This document shows, one piece after another, positions 1 to 10,083 of a stretch of DNA of 64,000 nt. The first letter of the stretch is position 1; every line of letters begins with the position of its first letter. The position numbers and the translations under genes are program-made. The stretch is from Corynebacterium glyciniphilum AJ 3170 (lineage in GTDB: Bacteria > Actinomycetota > Actinomycetes > Mycobacteriales > Mycobacteriaceae). The DNA lies in assembly GCF_000626675.1 (NCBI RefSeq), contig NZ_CP006842.1, positions 2,914,001 through 2,978,000 of the forward strand, in the 5' to 3' direction. Under the pieces are notes generated by a model, which was given only the letters and a program-made list of their open reading frames with translations, did not search any database and had not been told where the DNA came from.

Positions 1-60
1 TCGGCCCTCGTAGACGGGGCCGTCGGGGGTGTCGGTGGGTTCGGGCACGCGGGTGGCCAT
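1..60 (-). CDS. 5' end of an unidentified gene, cut by the window edge
   Basis: Only the first 20 codons are inside the window, starting MATRVPEPTDTPDG. A strong ribosome binding site (AAGGAGG, 7 bases from the ATG) supports the start. The start does not resemble cysteinyl-tRNA synthetase, which often follows ispF in relatives. Nothing can be said about function from 20 residues. It is downstream of ispF on the same strand, but a 183-base gap with a hairpin separates the two, so it probably has its own promoter. Confidence 0.5.
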   Translation of the reverse strand, partial: MATRVPEPTDTPDGPVYEGR

Positions 61-100
61 GATGGTCCTCCTTGGTCTTCGGGACTTTGCGGGGTCTTCA

Positions 101-132
101 GTGATGGAGACGGACTGCTGTCCGTCCATCAC
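101..132. other. Hairpin between ispF and the edge gene
   Basis: GTGATG and GACGGAC pair with GTCCGTC and CATCAC around a TGCT loop, with a 2-base bulge at 107-108. No T-run follows on either strand. It lies in the 183-base gap downstream of ispF and in the untranslated region of the edge gene, so it could be a weak ispF terminator or a leader structure. Confidence 0.4.
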
Positions 133-243
133 CGTGACCTTGAGTCTCGTCGACCGTGACACCTGCCGCGTCCCCCCTACGCAGTCATCACGTACCCCCA
201 CCGCAGTATTCCGCGGTACACCCCCTGCGCTACCCGGAATATT

Positions 244-732
244 TTACCGGTCGGACGCGCCGTCCTGCCAGACGACAGCCGTCGCCACTGCGGCCACGCC
301 CTCACCACGTCCGGCGAACCCGAGGTGGTCGGTCGTCGTAGCCGAGACACTCACCGGGGCGCCGATATGACCGGAAAGAACCTGCTCCGCCTCCGTACGC
401 CGCGGCCCCATCTTCGGGCGGTTCCCGATCATCTGGACAGCAGCGTTGCCGATGGTGAAGCCCTGGGACTCCAGAAGCTCCCGGCATTCGGTGAGCAGCT
501 GGGCCCCGGTGACTCCTGCGTACTCGTCGCGTCCGACTCCGACGAACGAGCCGAGATCGCCGAGACCGGCAGCAGACAGCAGGGCATCCACGACAGCATG
601 CGCGACCACGTCGCCATCGGAATGCCCCTCGCACCCGTCGACCCCGTCGAACAACAGGCCGGCCATCCAGCACGGCTTACCGCTCTGTACCTGGTGTGCA
701 TCAGTGGCCACACCGACCCGTGGGATGATCAC
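244..732 (-). CDS. ispF: 2-C-methyl-D-erythritol 2,4-cyclodiphosphate synthase
   Basis: IspF cyclises CDP-methylerythritol 2-phosphate to methylerythritol cyclodiphosphate in the cytosolic MEP pathway to isoprenoids. The 162 residues match the family length. The metal ligands are visible as D11 and H13 (in ATDAHQV) and H45 (in [13 protein letters not shown]). The conserved C-terminal [13 protein letters not shown] segment is also present. The start overlaps the ispD stop by 4 bases (ATGA), which implies translational coupling in a carD-ispD-ispF operon. Confidence 0.96.
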   Translation of the reverse strand: MIIPRVGVATDAHQVQSGKPCWMAGLLFDGVDGCEGHSDGDVVAHAVVDALLSAAGLGDLGSFVGVGRDEYAGVTGAQLLTECRELLESQGFTIGNAAVQMIGNRPKMGPRRTEAEQVLSGHIGAPVSVSATTTDHLGFAGRGEGVAAVATAVVWQDGASDR

Positions 733-1628
733 GCCACTCCCCCGTCGCCCGCCATCCGGTGGGCCCGCTCGAGATCTTCAGGCAGCGTGATCTTGAACGC
801 CTGCTCGTCGCCGCAGACCGTCACGACCGTCTCACCCGCCATCTCCATCAGCGAAGAGTCATCCGTGACCACGACGGGAGCCAGGTCCGACGGTGGCTCG
901 CCGGTGGGGTGCGCTGAGTCGAGTTCCTCCCTCGCCTGCTGCATCTGGTTCGCTGCGAGCAACCTGTCGAAGGCGAAGACCTGCGGGGTCTGCGCTGCCC
1001 GCAGGTTTCGACGTTGCGGAGTAGAGCGGACGACCTCGGCTCCGTCCAGGGCCCCACCCGTCACCGTCTCCACCACCTTGACCGTGTCTGTCACCGGTAC
1101 AACCGGCACCGCACCGGCCCACGAGCCGGTGGACACCCCCTCCGCCGCCGCGGCGACGGTGGCGCGGATCATCTCCGGCGGAGCGAGACACCGGGCGGCG
1201 TCATGAACGGCGACGAGGAAGCCCTCGGGCAGGTCACCCGGATCATCACGGTCCGCATCGGCGGTATCCGGACTGGAACCGTCTCCACCGATATGTGTCT
1301 GGATCGCTTCCAGGCCTGCACGCACGGAGTCTGACCGGTCGGTCCCACCGAGAACCACGGAGACCTCCATCGGTGCCCACAGCCCGATCTGGCTGCTCAC
1401 CAGTTCGTGGGTGTGTTCAACCATGTCGGTGGAGACTGTCACCACGGCGTGACCGACAGACTCCGATGCCGCGAGCCCGTCCAGGCATCGCTCCAGGATG
1501 GTACGGCCACCGACGTGCACGAAAGCTTTCGGCAGGACCTCCCCCAGGCGTGTTCCGCTGCCAGCGGCAGCAACAACGGCGTACACCCGGTCAAGACCGT
1601 CCACAGCGTCATCCACCGCGCCTGCCAC
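729..1628 (-). CDS. ispD: 2-C-methyl-D-erythritol 4-phosphate cytidylyltransferase
   Basis: IspD transfers CMP from CTP to methylerythritol 4-phosphate, two steps before IspF's product. The nucleotide-binding signature [10 protein letters not shown] lies near residues 19-28, followed by the [10 protein letters not shown] segment. The product is 299 residues, longer than the usual ~230, because of acidic or Ala-rich insertions around residues 115-135 and 235-245. The GTG start has GAGGA about 10 bases upstream and lies 5 bases after the carD stop. The alternative Met starts are too far inside the domain. Confidence 0.94.
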   Translation of the reverse strand: MAGAVDDAVDGLDRVYAVVAAAGSGTRLGEVLPKAFVHVGGRTILERCLDGLAASESVGHAVVTVSTDMVEHTHELVSSQIGLWAPMEVSVVLGGTDRSDSVRAGLEAIQTHIGGDGSSPDTADADRDDPGDLPEGFLVAVHDAARCLAPPEMIRATVAAAAEGVSTGSWAGAVPVVPVTDTVKVVETVTGGALDGAEVVRSTPQRRNLRAAQTPQVFAFDRLLAANQMQQAREELDSAHPTGEPPSDLAPVVVTDDSSLMEMAGETVVTVCGDEQAFKITLPEDLERAHRMAGDGGVA

Positions 1629-1633
1629 CGGGG

Positions 1634-2224
1634 TCAGTCCTCGTCTTCGCCGAGTTCGTCATCAAGATCGACGGACTGCGGCGCATCCTCCTCGGTGACA
1701 CCAGCGGCGCGACGAGCCGCCGACTCCTCACGGTGCCGCACAATGGTCTCCTCCATCTTGCGTACCGTGGCGTCGGCCTTCTCGTCATCCACACCCTCAG
1801 CGAGAGCCAGCTCCCCGACGAGAACCAGCCGTGCCTTAGCGAGCATGCGCTTCTCGCCGGCGGACAGCCCACGATCCTGGTCGCGACGCCACAGGTCGCG
1901 AACAACTTCGGCGACACGGTTCACGTCGCCGGACGCCAGACGTTCCTGATTGGCCTTGTAGCGACGGGACCAGTTGCCCGCCTCTTCAACATCCGTCTCC
2001 CGGAGGACGGAGAAAACCTTGAGGAGGCCTTCCTCGCCGACGACGTCGCGGACGCCGACCGTCTCCGCGTTCGCCGCGGGTACCCGGACAAGCAGGTCCC
2101 CCTGGTTCACCCGGAGCACGAGGTAGTCGACCGGCTCCCCCTTGAAAACGCGCTGCTCAATTCCCTCGATCACTGCTGCACCGTGGTGGGGGTAAACGAC
2201 GACGTCCCCGATGTTGAACTCCAT
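1634..2224 (-). CDS. carD: CarD-family RNA polymerase-binding transcription factor
   Basis: CarD binds the RNA polymerase beta subunit and stabilises the open promoter complex, notably at rRNA promoters. The protein begins [20 protein letters not shown], the canonical N-terminus of the CarD/TRCF Tudor-like domain, followed by the helical C-terminal DNA-binding part. The start is set at 2224 (196 residues) because an upstream in-frame start would add 30 unrelated residues. A TAAACT hexamer ends 8 bases before the ATG, so the mRNA is probably leaderless. It is first gene of the carD-ispD-ispF operon. Confidence 0.95.
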   Translation of the reverse strand: MEFNIGDVVVYPHHGAAVIEGIEQRVFKGEPVDYLVLRVNQGDLLVRVPAANAETVGVRDVVGEEGLLKVFSVLRETDVEEAGNWSRRYKANQERLASGDVNRVAEVVRDLWRRDQDRGLSAGEKRMLAKARLVLVGELALAEGVDDEKADATVRKMEETIVRHREESAARRAAGVTEEDAPQSVDLDDELGEDED

Positions 2225-2232
2225 GACGAGCC

Positions 2233-2238
2233 AGTTTA
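2233..2238 (-). promoter_or_regulatory. carD -10 hexamer, leaderless start
   Basis: TAAACT on the minus strand, 8 bases before the carD ATG. That spacing puts the first transcribed base at or next to the ATG. No purine-rich ribosome binding site lies in between. The same layout precedes ppa. Confidence 0.6.
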
Positions 2239-2451
2239 GCACCCTCCCCGAACACCCGCGGTCATCACCGGGTCGCTGCCCTCTCTTCACGCGGCCCACC
2301 CCGTATGGGCCCATCCAGCCGGGCCGAACTAGGTGTCCAGCACCCCCACAGGTTAATGTGGACTCGACGAAACCCGCCGCCCTGACATGTGACGGGACAT
2401 ATCATCTGCAGTTGACGGCCCCGGACGGGCCTCAGATGGAGGAGAACCACA

Positions 2452-3051
2452 GTGAAGAACCGGAAGCCCGCCGCTCGTCGGCTGCTCGCCGTCACCGCCG
2501 GTTGCGCGGCCCTGGCCCTGTCCGCCTGCGGTGCGGGTCAGATCTCCCAGACCGCCAACCAGGTAGCCGCCGTCAACGGCACGAACGGCGAGCTCGGCGA
2601 CGCCTTCGTCCGGGATGTCACCCTGATCACCCAGGAGGACAACTCGGTCGCACTGAAGTTCAACGCCTCCAACCAGGGCATCGAGGGCGAGGACATCACC
2701 CTGGAGCGGGTGTCCGTGCAGGACGCCTCGGTTAACCTCGGTGAGACCGTCACCCTCTCCCCGGACTGCTCGGTCGTCGCCGATTCCGAGTCGGCGATCA
2801 ATGAGATGAACCCCTCCAACGCCGACGTGGGCTGCACGCAGTACCTGGAGACCACGGTGGAGGGCGAGAACTTCTACAATGGCGCTGCCCGCGTCGTGAC
2901 CTTCGAGTTCAGCAACGGCGATATCGAGATCAATGCGCCGATCGTCGCCTGGTACGCCGAGGCCGGCCAGACCAACCGGCACCAGGACGGTGTCACCCGT
3001 GAAGGCACCGACACCATTGACGGCGACCACGAGGGCCCGGACATCGGCTAA
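2452..3051 (+). CDS. lpqE: LpqE-like secreted lipoprotein
   Basis: The first 26 residues form a lipoprotein signal peptide: basic start, hydrophobic stretch, then lipobox LSAC with Cys26 as the lipidation site. The rest is a soluble, acidic beta-rich domain with two further cysteines (in LSPDCSV and DVGCTQY) that may form a disulphide outside the membrane. Between carD and radA it sits where M. tuberculosis has lpqE (Rv3584). The symbol rests on this synteny plus signal type. The GTG start follows GGAGGAG. Exact role unknown; it has been called a cell-envelope lipoprotein. Confidence 0.8.
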   Translation: MKNRKPAARRLLAVTAGCAALALSACGAGQISQTANQVAAVNGTNGELGDAFVRDVTLITQEDNSVALKFNASNQGIEGEDITLERVSVQDASVNLGETVTLSPDCSVVADSESAINEMNPSNADVGCTQYLETTVEGENFYNGAARVVTFEFSNGDIEINAPIVAWYAEAGQTNRHQDGVTREGTDTIDGDHEGPDIG

Positions 3052-3069
3052 TTCCTCCTGCCCCGTCTG

Positions 3070-3106
3070 ACGCGCATATTCCTGTTCCCGGGAAATGCGC
3101 GTTTTT
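3070..3106 (+). terminator. Rho-independent terminator of the LpqE-like gene
   Basis: ACGCGCAT (3070-3077) pairs with ATGCGCGT (3095-3102) and is followed by TTTTT. It lies 19 bases after the lipoprotein stop and before radA, so radA probably has its own start. Confidence 0.75.
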
Positions 3107-3137
3107 CATGTCCGTCCCCACCACTAGTCTGTGAGCC

Positions 3138-4532
3138 ATGGCCACGAAAACCACGAACCGCAAAACCCGCAGCACCTACAACTGCTCCTCCTGTGGCCAC
3201 CAGGTGTCGAAGTGGGTGGGACGGTGCCCGTCCTGCCACGAGTGGGGGACGATGGACGCCGCCGGCGCTACACCGACAGGCTCCTCCACCCCGTCCGGTC
3301 TGACCCCGACATCGCCGGCACAGCCGGTGACAGACATCGACCCGACCATCGCCAACCACCGCACCAGCGGCATCAGCGAGCTGGACCGGGTGCTCGGTGG
3401 TGGCGTGGTCCCCGGCAGTGCTGTCCTGCTCGCCGGCGAACCCGGCGTCGGCAAGTCCACGCTGCTGCTTGAGGTCGCCAACCGGTGGGCCCGTCAGGAC
3501 CGCAGCGTCCTGTACCTCACCGCAGAAGAATCGGTGGGACAGGTACGTCATCGCGCGGAACGTACCGGTGCGCTGTCCGAGTCACTGTTCCTGGCCGCGG
3601 AACATGATCTGGAGACCGCTCTCGGGCAGATCGACGCGGTGCACCCCGAGCTGGTGATCATCGACTCGTTGCAGACGCTCAACGCCTCCGGGGTGGAGGG
3701 CGTGGCAGGCGGCGTCGCCCAGACACGCGCCGTCGCCGCCACGTTGACCACCCTGGCGAAGTCCACCGGGGCCCCCGTCCTGCTGGTCGGGCATGTGACC
3801 AAGGACGGCAGCGTCGCCGGCCCCCGCACCGTCGAGCACCTGGTGGATGTCGTCCTCAACTTCGAAGGCGACCGACACAGCTCCCTGCGCTTCCTTCGCG
3901 GACAGAAGAACCGGTTCGGGGCGACTGACGAAGTCGGGTGTTTCGAACAGACTGCCGACGGGATCCGTGAGGTCGCCGACCCGTCAGGCCTGTTCCTTCA
4001 CCACCGGGACGACCCCGTCGCCGGCACCGCCGTGACGGTCCTGATGGATGGGCGTCGCCCGATGCTCGGCGAGATCCAGACACTCGCACTGGAGACCCAG
4101 ATGCACACCCCTCGCCGGGTCGTCACGGGTATCGACGCAAGCCGCGTCGCCGTTGTGCTGGCGGTACTCGCCAAGCGCGCCGGTGTTGACCTGATGGGAC
4201 ACGAGGTCTATGCAGCGACTGTCGGGGGCATGAAGATCAACGAGCCCGGAGCGGACCTCGCCCTTGCACTGGCCCTTGCATCGACCGCCTCCGGTAAGGC
4301 ACTGCCGACGGGGCTGGTGGCCGTCGGAGAGGTTGGTCTCGGCGGCGAAGTCCGACGAGTGCCGGACCTGCGGCAGCGCCTGGCCGAAGCCGGACGCCTA
4401 GGTTTCACCACCGCCGTCGTGCCGGATTCCACCCGTGGCGCCGACCGGACGACACCACCGAAAGGGCTGCGCATCATTGCCGTGAGTACCGTTCAGGAGG
4501 CCGTGGTGAAGATCGGAGTCACGCGAGGTTGA
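3138..4532 (+). CDS. radA: DNA repair protein RadA
   Basis: RadA is a RecA-like ATPase that drives branch migration of recombination intermediates. The 464 residues show all parts in order: a zinc finger with CxxC pairs at 16-19 and 30-33, Walker A GEPGVGKS at 100-107, Walker B (LVIIDS), the RadA-specific KNRFG motif at 257-261, and a Lon-protease-like C-terminal domain. The 3' end overlaps the convergent next gene by 14 bases. disA, which usually follows radA in Mycobacteriales, is absent. Confidence 0.96.
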   Translation: MATKTTNRKTRSTYNCSSCGHQVSKWVGRCPSCHEWGTMDAAGATPTGSSTPSGLTPTSPAQPVTDIDPTIANHRTSGISELDRVLGGGVVPGSAVLLAGEPGVGKSTLLLEVANRWARQDRSVLYLTAEESVGQVRHRAERTGALSESLFLAAEHDLETALGQIDAVHPELVIIDSLQTLNASGVEGVAGGVAQTRAVAATLTTLAKSTGAPVLLVGHVTKDGSVAGPRTVEHLVDVVLNFEGDRHSSLRFLRGQKNRFGATDEVGCFEQTADGIREVADPSGLFLHHRDDPVAGTAVTVLMDGRRPMLGEIQTLALETQMHTPRRVVTGIDASRVAVVLAVLAKRAGVDLMGHEVYAATVGGMKINEPGADLALALALASTASGKALPTGLVAVGEVGLGGEVRRVPDLRQRLAEAGRLGFTTAVVPDSTRGADRTTPPKGLRIIAVSTVQEAVVKIGVTRG

Positions 4533-5241
4533 ACGTCTGTGACTCCGACGTGTTGTCACCGATGTGCCCGTAAACCATGTACGCGCCGTTGCCGACCGGC
4601 TCGCGGTTGTCGCAGGAATCCGGAGATGAGGTGGTCCGTGACCACGCGGTCATCTCAAATGTACGGGACTGGTCCGGGTCCAGCCGTAGCCTCCCGGAGG
4701 ACGTCGGCGAATTGCAGTCGGTGTCACCCCAGACACGGGAGTACCCGGAATCCATGGTGAACACCTCGAACTTCAGCTCGTCCTCGCTGAGGTCGATGTC
4801 ACACTCGCCGGACGTGGGGTTGGTGACCTCAAGGAAGAAGTTCGGCTGCTGGCCGTCCCGGAATGTCGGTGCACCCGGACGTACGGACAGGCGAAGGTCA
4901 TCCAGCGCGCAGGTTTCCTTCGACGCGACGTCATCGGGAACCCCCTCGGTCTCCGAGGGCTCCGCCGACCGTGACGGCGCCGCAGACTCCGAAGCCTCGC
5001 TGGACGGCCCACTCGACGCCGCAGATTCCGTCGATTCCTGCGTCGTCTCGGGCGAGGTTTCCGAGACTGCGGAGGACTCCGCTGTCCTGGCGACCTGGTC
5101 CTGGCCGTCGTCCCCACCGGTCAACGAACTGATGACCCACCACAAGAGCGCGATAACCACGACCAGAACCACCACCGCCGTGATACGACGGCGCTGGTAG
5201 ATTTCCGGGGGCAACGGCCGGGGATCATTACGCTGACTCAC
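4519..5241 (-). CDS. Single-pass membrane protein, Rv3587c-like
   Basis: The 240-residue protein has a short cytosolic start, one hydrophobic helix at about residues 20-39, a Ser/Glu/Ala-rich low-complexity linker to about residue 105, and an exported domain with four cysteines that could form two disulphides. Position next to the carbonic anhydrase gene matches M. tuberculosis Rv3587c, a membrane protein of unknown function. The extracellular domain contains VRPGAPTFRDGQQPNFFLEV, resembling the DUF4232-like folds of envelope proteins, but this is only a suggestion. Confidence 0.8.
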   Translation of the reverse strand: MSQRNDPRPLPPEIYQRRRITAVVVLVVVIALLWWVISSLTGGDDGQDQVARTAESSAVSETSPETTQESTESAASSGPSSEASESAAPSRSAEPSETEGVPDDVASKETCALDDLRLSVRPGAPTFRDGQQPNFFLEVTNPTSGECDIDLSEDELKFEVFTMDSGYSRVWGDTDCNSPTSSGRLRLDPDQSRTFEMTAWSRTTSSPDSCDNREPVGNGAYMVYGHIGDNTSESQTFNLA

Positions 5242-5313
5242 ACGCCCAGTGTAACCAGCGCCGACGATGTGGCGACGTCATGACACCCCGGAGGTTGAGT
5301 GTCAACCCTGTCT

Positions 5314-6000
5314 TCAGGGCACCCGGGTGCCGGGTACCCCGTCAATCTCAAGGCCGTAACTGGCGACAGGCTCGGCCAGCCCGTCCGACAGGCGGTACCG
5401 CATGCCGACAACACCGCACTTTCCGTCGCGGAGCCGCTCGAGGATCCCCGGCGAGCGGTCTACGATATGGTTCGCGATCTCCACGACATGGTGCTTCTCG
5501 AAGTCCTCCCCCGTGTCCGCGCCCTGCGACCGCGCCGCCAGCAACGACGGGGTGACCTTTTCCACGAGGACCCGTTGGAACCCCGGGGGCATGCTGCCGG
5601 TGGCCAACGCAGTCTGGGCGGCGGCAACAGCGCCACAACTCTCGTGCCCGAGCACCACGACCAGCGGAACACCCAGGGACACCACCGCGAACTCGAGTGA
5701 CGCGAGCACCGAGAGGTCGGTGATTTCACCGGCGGTACGAATGACGAAGAGGTCACCGAGCCCCTGGTCGAAAACGATCTCCACCGGCACACGGGAATCC
5801 GAACACGCCAGAACGACCGCATTAGGTCGCTGTCCACCGGTGAGGAGCTCGCGACGCCCACGGTCCTGGTTCGGGTGGGCGGAGTCTTCGTCCATGAAGC
5901 GACGGTTGCCGACCATCAGCAACTCGACGGCTTCCTGCGGTGTGAGGTGGCCGGCGGAGTCATTGGTGTCACGGGCCGGTGTTGTTTCGTCTGATGTCAT
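5314..6000 (-). CDS. Beta-class carbonic anhydrase
   Basis: The enzyme interconverts carbon dioxide and bicarbonate, supplying bicarbonate to carboxylases. Zinc ligands are seen in ACSDSRVP (Cys, with the catalytic Asp-Arg pair) and GHESCG (His and Cys). The start is placed at the ATG at 6000 (228 residues); upstream in-frame codons add only low-quality Arg/Gly-rich sequence that runs into the divergent mutY promoter region. Matches canB (Rv3588c) by position beside mutY. Confidence 0.93.
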   Translation of the reverse strand: MTSDETTPARDTNDSAGHLTPQEAVELLMVGNRRFMDEDSAHPNQDRGRRELLTGGQRPNAVVLACSDSRVPVEIVFDQGLGDLFVIRTAGEITDLSVLASLEFAVVSLGVPLVVVLGHESCGAVAAAQTALATGSMPPGFQRVLVEKVTPSLLAARSQGADTGEDFEKHHVVEIANHIVDRSPGILERLRDGKCGVVGMRYRLSDGLAEPVASYGLEIDGVPGTRVP

Positions 6001-6060
6001 GCCGACTATTCTGCCACCGCCTTTTGCCGGGCGCCCGCCCGTGCGGCACAGTAGTTCCCA

Positions 6061-7059
6061 GTGGACACCGTGACGACGCAAGAAACACCAGCTGGACCTG
6101 GCACACCGACCTCACTGGGGGCGGCGTTGAACCAGTGGTACGACAGGCATGCCCGCGACCTTCCGTGGCGGGACCCTGACACCACGCCGTGGGCCGTTCT
6201 GCTCAGCGAGATCATGTCACAACAGACCCCCGTTGCCCGGGTGATCCCCCTCTGGACTTCCTGGTTGAAGCGGTGGCCGACTCCGGCGGACCTGGCGGAG
6301 GCGCCCACCGACGAGATACTTCGAGCCTGGGCGAATCTGGGGTACCCGCGCCGCGCGCTACGCCTGCGCGAGTGCGCCCGCGCGATTGTCACGGATCATC
6401 ACGGACGGGTGCCGGACACCGTGCCGGAACTGCTGGCGCTGCCGGGGATCGGCGACTATACGGCCCGCGCCGTCGCCGCTTTCGCATTCGGGCGAGCCGT
6501 TCCGGTCGTCGACACCAACGTCCGTCGGGTTCAACGGCGTCTGGCCCGGGGAGAGTTCCTCCAGGGGGCGGCCAAAGCCGGTGACCTCGCCGACGTCGCC
6601 GACCTGATGCCCTGGGTCGACGACGATCCGGCCCTCGCCAAGCGCGGTTACCGCAATCCGCGGCACCGGCCGGAAGCCCACCGGGAGGCCGTGGGCATGT
6701 GCGCTTCGCTGATGGAGCTCGGTGCCACCGTCTGTACAGCGAAGTCACCGCAGTGCAGGATCTGCCCGGTGTCCGATCGCTGCCGTTGGATCGCCCTGGG
6801 ACGCCCGGCACCCAGTGCTGCGGACTCCGCGGCCGCGAAGAAGAGGGTTCAGAAGTTCGAAGGTACTGACCGCCAGGTGCGGGGAAGAATCATGGCGATC
6901 CTCCGCGCCGAGGGGACCACGGAGGTCACCGTCGAGGCATTCACAGGCACCAGTGACGACGCGGAACAACGCTCCCGGGCGCTGGAATCCCTGGTCGTTG
7001 ACGGGCTCGTCACACAGACGGACGCCGGCCCCGGGGCCCGTTACCGACTACCTCGGTAA
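6061..7059 (+). CDS. mutY: A/G-specific adenine glycosylase
   Basis: MutY removes adenine mispaired with 8-oxoguanine in the base excision repair pathway. The catalytic Glu lies in LLSEIMSQQT, the helix-hairpin-helix in LPGIGDYTARA followed by the essential Asp (PVVDTNVRRV), and the [4Fe-4S] cluster ligands follow C-x6-C-x2-C-x5-C exactly. The C-terminal part is shorter than in E. coli MutY. The GTG at 6061 is taken as start, with a second GTG three codons on; the choice is not certain. Confidence 0.94.
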   Translation: MDTVTTQETPAGPGTPTSLGAALNQWYDRHARDLPWRDPDTTPWAVLLSEIMSQQTPVARVIPLWTSWLKRWPTPADLAEAPTDEILRAWANLGYPRRALRLRECARAIVTDHHGRVPDTVPELLALPGIGDYTARAVAAFAFGRAVPVVDTNVRRVQRRLARGEFLQGAAKAGDLADVADLMPWVDDDPALAKRGYRNPRHRPEAHREAVGMCASLMELGATVCTAKSPQCRICPVSDRCRWIALGRPAPSAADSAAAKKRVQKFEGTDRQVRGRIMAILRAEGTTEVTVEAFTGTSDDAEQRSRALESLVVDGLVTQTDAGPGARYRLPR

Positions 7060-7102
7060 GGGCCGCCAGGACCGGCGTCCCGTGACGTCGTCCAGCGGAC
7101 GG

Positions 7103-9745
7103 TTAGTCCCGGTGCTCTCCTGCAGAGACATCCTGAGTCTCGGGGAGATCACTGTCGTCGGTCGCCGCCTCGATGACATCCTTCTGAGCGTCCTCGGCAG
7201 GCTCTGCGGCGATCTCCGGCAGCGGCTTCGGACGGGAGCCGAAGACGAACTTCGCGCCTTCGCCCTTGCCGGTGCCGTCCCAGTTCTCCACGTCGACGGT
7301 GACGATCTCGCCGGCACCGATCTCGCCGAAGAGGATCTTCTCCGAGAGGTGGTCCTCGATCTCACGCTGGATCGTCCTACGCAACGGACGGGCACCCAGC
7401 ACCGGATCGAAGCCGCGGACGGCCAGCAGGCTCTTCGCCTCCTCGGACAGTTCCAGACCCATGTCCTTCTCCGCCAGGGCATTGCGCACCCGACCGGTCA
7501 GCAGGTCGACCATCTGAACGATCTGCTCCCGGGTGAGCTGGTGGAAGACCACGATGTCGTCGATACGGTTGAGGAACTCCGGGCGGAAGTGCTTCTTCAG
7601 CTCGTCGTTGACCTTCGTCTTCATCCGGTCGTACTGAGCGTCCTCGTCGGTTTCACCCGAGCCGGAGAAGCCCATGCCCACGGCCTTGGAGATGTCCCTG
7701 GTGCCCAGGTTCGAGGTGAAGATCAGGACGGTGTTCTTGAAGTCCACCATCCGACCCTGACCATCGGTGAGTCGTCCGTCCTCGAGGACCTGCAACAGGG
7801 TGTTGTAGATCTCCGAGTGCGCCTTCTCGATCTCATCGAACAGGACAACGGAGAACGGCTTGCGACGCACCTTCTCGGTCAGCTGGCCACCTTCGTCGTA
7901 GCCGACGTATCCGGGGGGTGCACCGAACAGGCGCGACGCGGTGAACTTGTCGTGGAACTCACCCATGTCGATCTGGATCAGCGAGTCATCGTCACCGAAC
8001 AGGAACTCCGCCAGTGCCTTCGACAGCTCGGTCTTACCGACGCCGGACGGGCCGGCGAAGATGAACGAACCGCTCGGACGCTTGGGATCCTTCAGGCCAG
8101 CACGGGTACGCCGGATCGCCCGGGAGACCGCCTTGACCGCGTCATCCTGGCCGATGATCCGCTTGTGCAGCTCATCCTCCATGTGCAGCAGTCGGGTGGA
8201 CTCCTCTTCGGTGAGCCGAACGACCGGGATCCCGGTCCAGGCACCGAGCACCTCGGCGATCTGCTCCTCGCCGACCTCGGCGACATCGTCGAGCTCACCG
8301 GCGCGCCACTGCTTCTCCTTCTCGGCGCGTTCCTCGGTGAGCTTGCGCTCATCGTCACGCAGTGAAGCTGCCTTCTCGAAGTCCTGGTCGTCGATGGCGG
8401 CTTCCTTGGCCCGACGGACCTCGGCGATCTTGTCGTCAACGTCCTGGATCGCCTTCGGTGCGGTCATCCGCTTGATGCGCATCCGCGCGCCGGCCTCGTC
8501 GATGAGGTCAACAGCCTTGTCCGGTAGGAAACGGTCGTTGATGTACCGGTCCGACAGTCGGGCTGCAGCGGCCAGGGCTCCGTCGGTGATGGAGACCCGG
8601 TGGTGTGCCTCGTAACGGTCGCGGAGCCCCTTGAGGATCTCGATCGTCATCTCGGCACTCGGCTCCGGGACCTGCACCGACTGGAAACGGCGCTCGAGGG
8701 CCGCATCCTTCTCGATGTGCTTCCGGTACTCGTCCAAAGTCGTCGCGCCAATGGTCTGCAGCTCACCACGGGCCAGCTTCGGCTTCAGGATACTGGCCGC
8801 GTCGATCGCGCCCTCTGCGGCACCTGCACCGACGAGAGTGTGGATCTCGTCGATGAACAGGATGATGTCACCGCGCTGATTGATCTCCTTGAGCACCTTC
8901 TTCAGGCGCTCCTCGAAGTCACCACGGTAGCGGGATCCTGCAACCAGCGAGCCCAGATCCAGCGAGTAGAGCTGCTTGTCCTTCAGAGTCTCCGGGACCT
9001 TACCGTTGACGATGTCCAGGGCGAGTCCCTCGACGACGGCGGTCTTACCCACACCGGGCTCACCGATGAGGACCGGGTTGTTCTTCGTACGACGCGAGAG
9101 CACCTGCATGATGCGCTCGACTTCCTTCTCACGTCCGACGACCGGATCCAGCTTGCCGTCCTTGGCCGCCTGGGTCAGGTTCTGCCCGAACTGGTCCAGA
9201 ACGAGGGAGTTGGATTTCTGGCCCGGCTTACCGCCAGAGCTCGAATCGGAGGACTGTCCCACTCCGGCGGTCGCCGGCTCGTCCGGAGCAGCCTCAGGTT
9301 CGGTGCCCTCGTAGCCCGACAGCAGCTGGATGACCTGCTGGCGCACACGCGACAGATCGGCGCCGAGCTTGACCAGCACCTGTGCCGCGACACCCTCTCC
9401 CTCACGGATGAGCCCCAGGAGGATGTGCTCGGTACCGATGTACTTGTGGCCGAGCTGCAGTGCCTCACGCAGGGCAAGCTCCAGGACCTTCTTGGCCCGG
9501 GGGGTAAAGGGGATGTACCCGCTCGGCGGGTGTCCACCGGTACCGATAATGTCCTCGACCTCGGTGCGCACGGCCTCCAGGGAAATCCCCATGGATTCGA
9601 GAGCCTTGGCAGCGACGCCCTCACCCTCGTGAATCAGCCCCAGCAGAATGTGCTCGGTGCCGATGTAGTTGTGGTTGAGCGCGCGGGCCTCTTCCTGTGC
9701 CAGGACGACGACCCGTCGCGCACGGTCGGTGAACCTCTCGAACAT
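7103..9745 (-). CDS. clpC: ATP-dependent Clp protease ATPase subunit ClpC
   Basis: ClpC unfolds proteins and feeds them to the ClpP peptidase. The 880 residues contain two N-terminal Clp-N repeats (residues ~1-150), a first AAA+ module with GEPGVGKT, a UVR/coiled-coil middle region ([20 protein letters not shown]) and a second AAA+ module with GPSGVGKT and the C-terminal domain. It begins [20 protein letters not shown], the standard ClpC start. The acidic tail is strain-specific. It is monocistronic and divergent from the acyl-CoA synthetase gene. Confidence 0.97.
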   Translation of the reverse strand: MFERFTDRARRVVVLAQEEARALNHNYIGTEHILLGLIHEGEGVAAKALESMGISLEAVRTEVEDIIGTGGHPPSGYIPFTPRAKKVLELALREALQLGHKYIGTEHILLGLIREGEGVAAQVLVKLGADLSRVRQQVIQLLSGYEGTEPEAAPDEPATAGVGQSSDSSSGGKPGQKSNSLVLDQFGQNLTQAAKDGKLDPVVGREKEVERIMQVLSRRTKNNPVLIGEPGVGKTAVVEGLALDIVNGKVPETLKDKQLYSLDLGSLVAGSRYRGDFEERLKKVLKEINQRGDIILFIDEIHTLVGAGAAEGAIDAASILKPKLARGELQTIGATTLDEYRKHIEKDAALERRFQSVQVPEPSAEMTIEILKGLRDRYEAHHRVSITDGALAAAARLSDRYINDRFLPDKAVDLIDEAGARMRIKRMTAPKAIQDVDDKIAEVRRAKEAAIDDQDFEKAASLRDDERKLTEERAEKEKQWRAGELDDVAEVGEEQIAEVLGAWTGIPVVRLTEEESTRLLHMEDELHKRIIGQDDAVKAVSRAIRRTRAGLKDPKRPSGSFIFAGPSGVGKTELSKALAEFLFGDDDSLIQIDMGEFHDKFTASRLFGAPPGYVGYDEGGQLTEKVRRKPFSVVLFDEIEKAHSEIYNTLLQVLEDGRLTDGQGRMVDFKNTVLIFTSNLGTRDISKAVGMGFSGSGETDEDAQYDRMKTKVNDELKKHFRPEFLNRIDDIVVFHQLTREQIVQMVDLLTGRVRNALAEKDMGLELSEEAKSLLAVRGFDPVLGARPLRRTIQREIEDHLSEKILFGEIGAGEIVTVDVENWDGTGKGEGAKFVFGSRPKPLPEIAAEPAEDAQKDVIEAATDDSDLPETQDVSAGEHRD

Positions 9746-10083
9746 TTGCTCTCCCTCACTTCAAGGTCCGGATGTGGGGACCACCTTAGTGATTCGGCGC
9801 CTCCACGTTGAGTCACTTTGTACAACGACGGCCACCCGAGGCTTGTTCCCTGGACCGAACCCCCCTCAGCACCCTACTAAACAGCAGGTCAAAGCGCCTT
9901 TTTTTGGAGACGGGAGACGTTGTACGCCGTCAGCGAACAGGCATTTTTCGGGCCTCCGTGAACCACAAACAGCTATTCCGGCGAAACGAACCATTTTTAT
10001 CTGTAACCTGTCTTACACGACCACGTCCCCTGAACGGTCTGTCACAACAAAGCCGCAGCTTCAGCCCGAGAAAAAGGAGAACC
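9746..10083. other. 338-base divergent promoter region, clpC / acyl-CoA synthetase
   Basis: No gene is supported here. It must hold the clpC promoter (minus) and the acyl-CoA synthetase promoter (plus), but I cannot assign hexamers with confidence. An 8-base element GTACAACG (9820-9827) recurs inverted as CGTTGTAC (9918-9925), 90 bases apart, which could be paired regulator half-sites or chance. A run of eight T sits at 9899-9906. Confidence 0.5.

Noticed and set aside
1295..2239. Long plus-strand frames opposite ispD and carD
   Set aside because: Shadows of strong minus-strand genes; in GC-rich DNA such frames stay open by composition.
6722..8365. 547-residue plus-strand frame opposite clpC
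   Set aside because: Antisense to a conserved gene, with no domain of its own.
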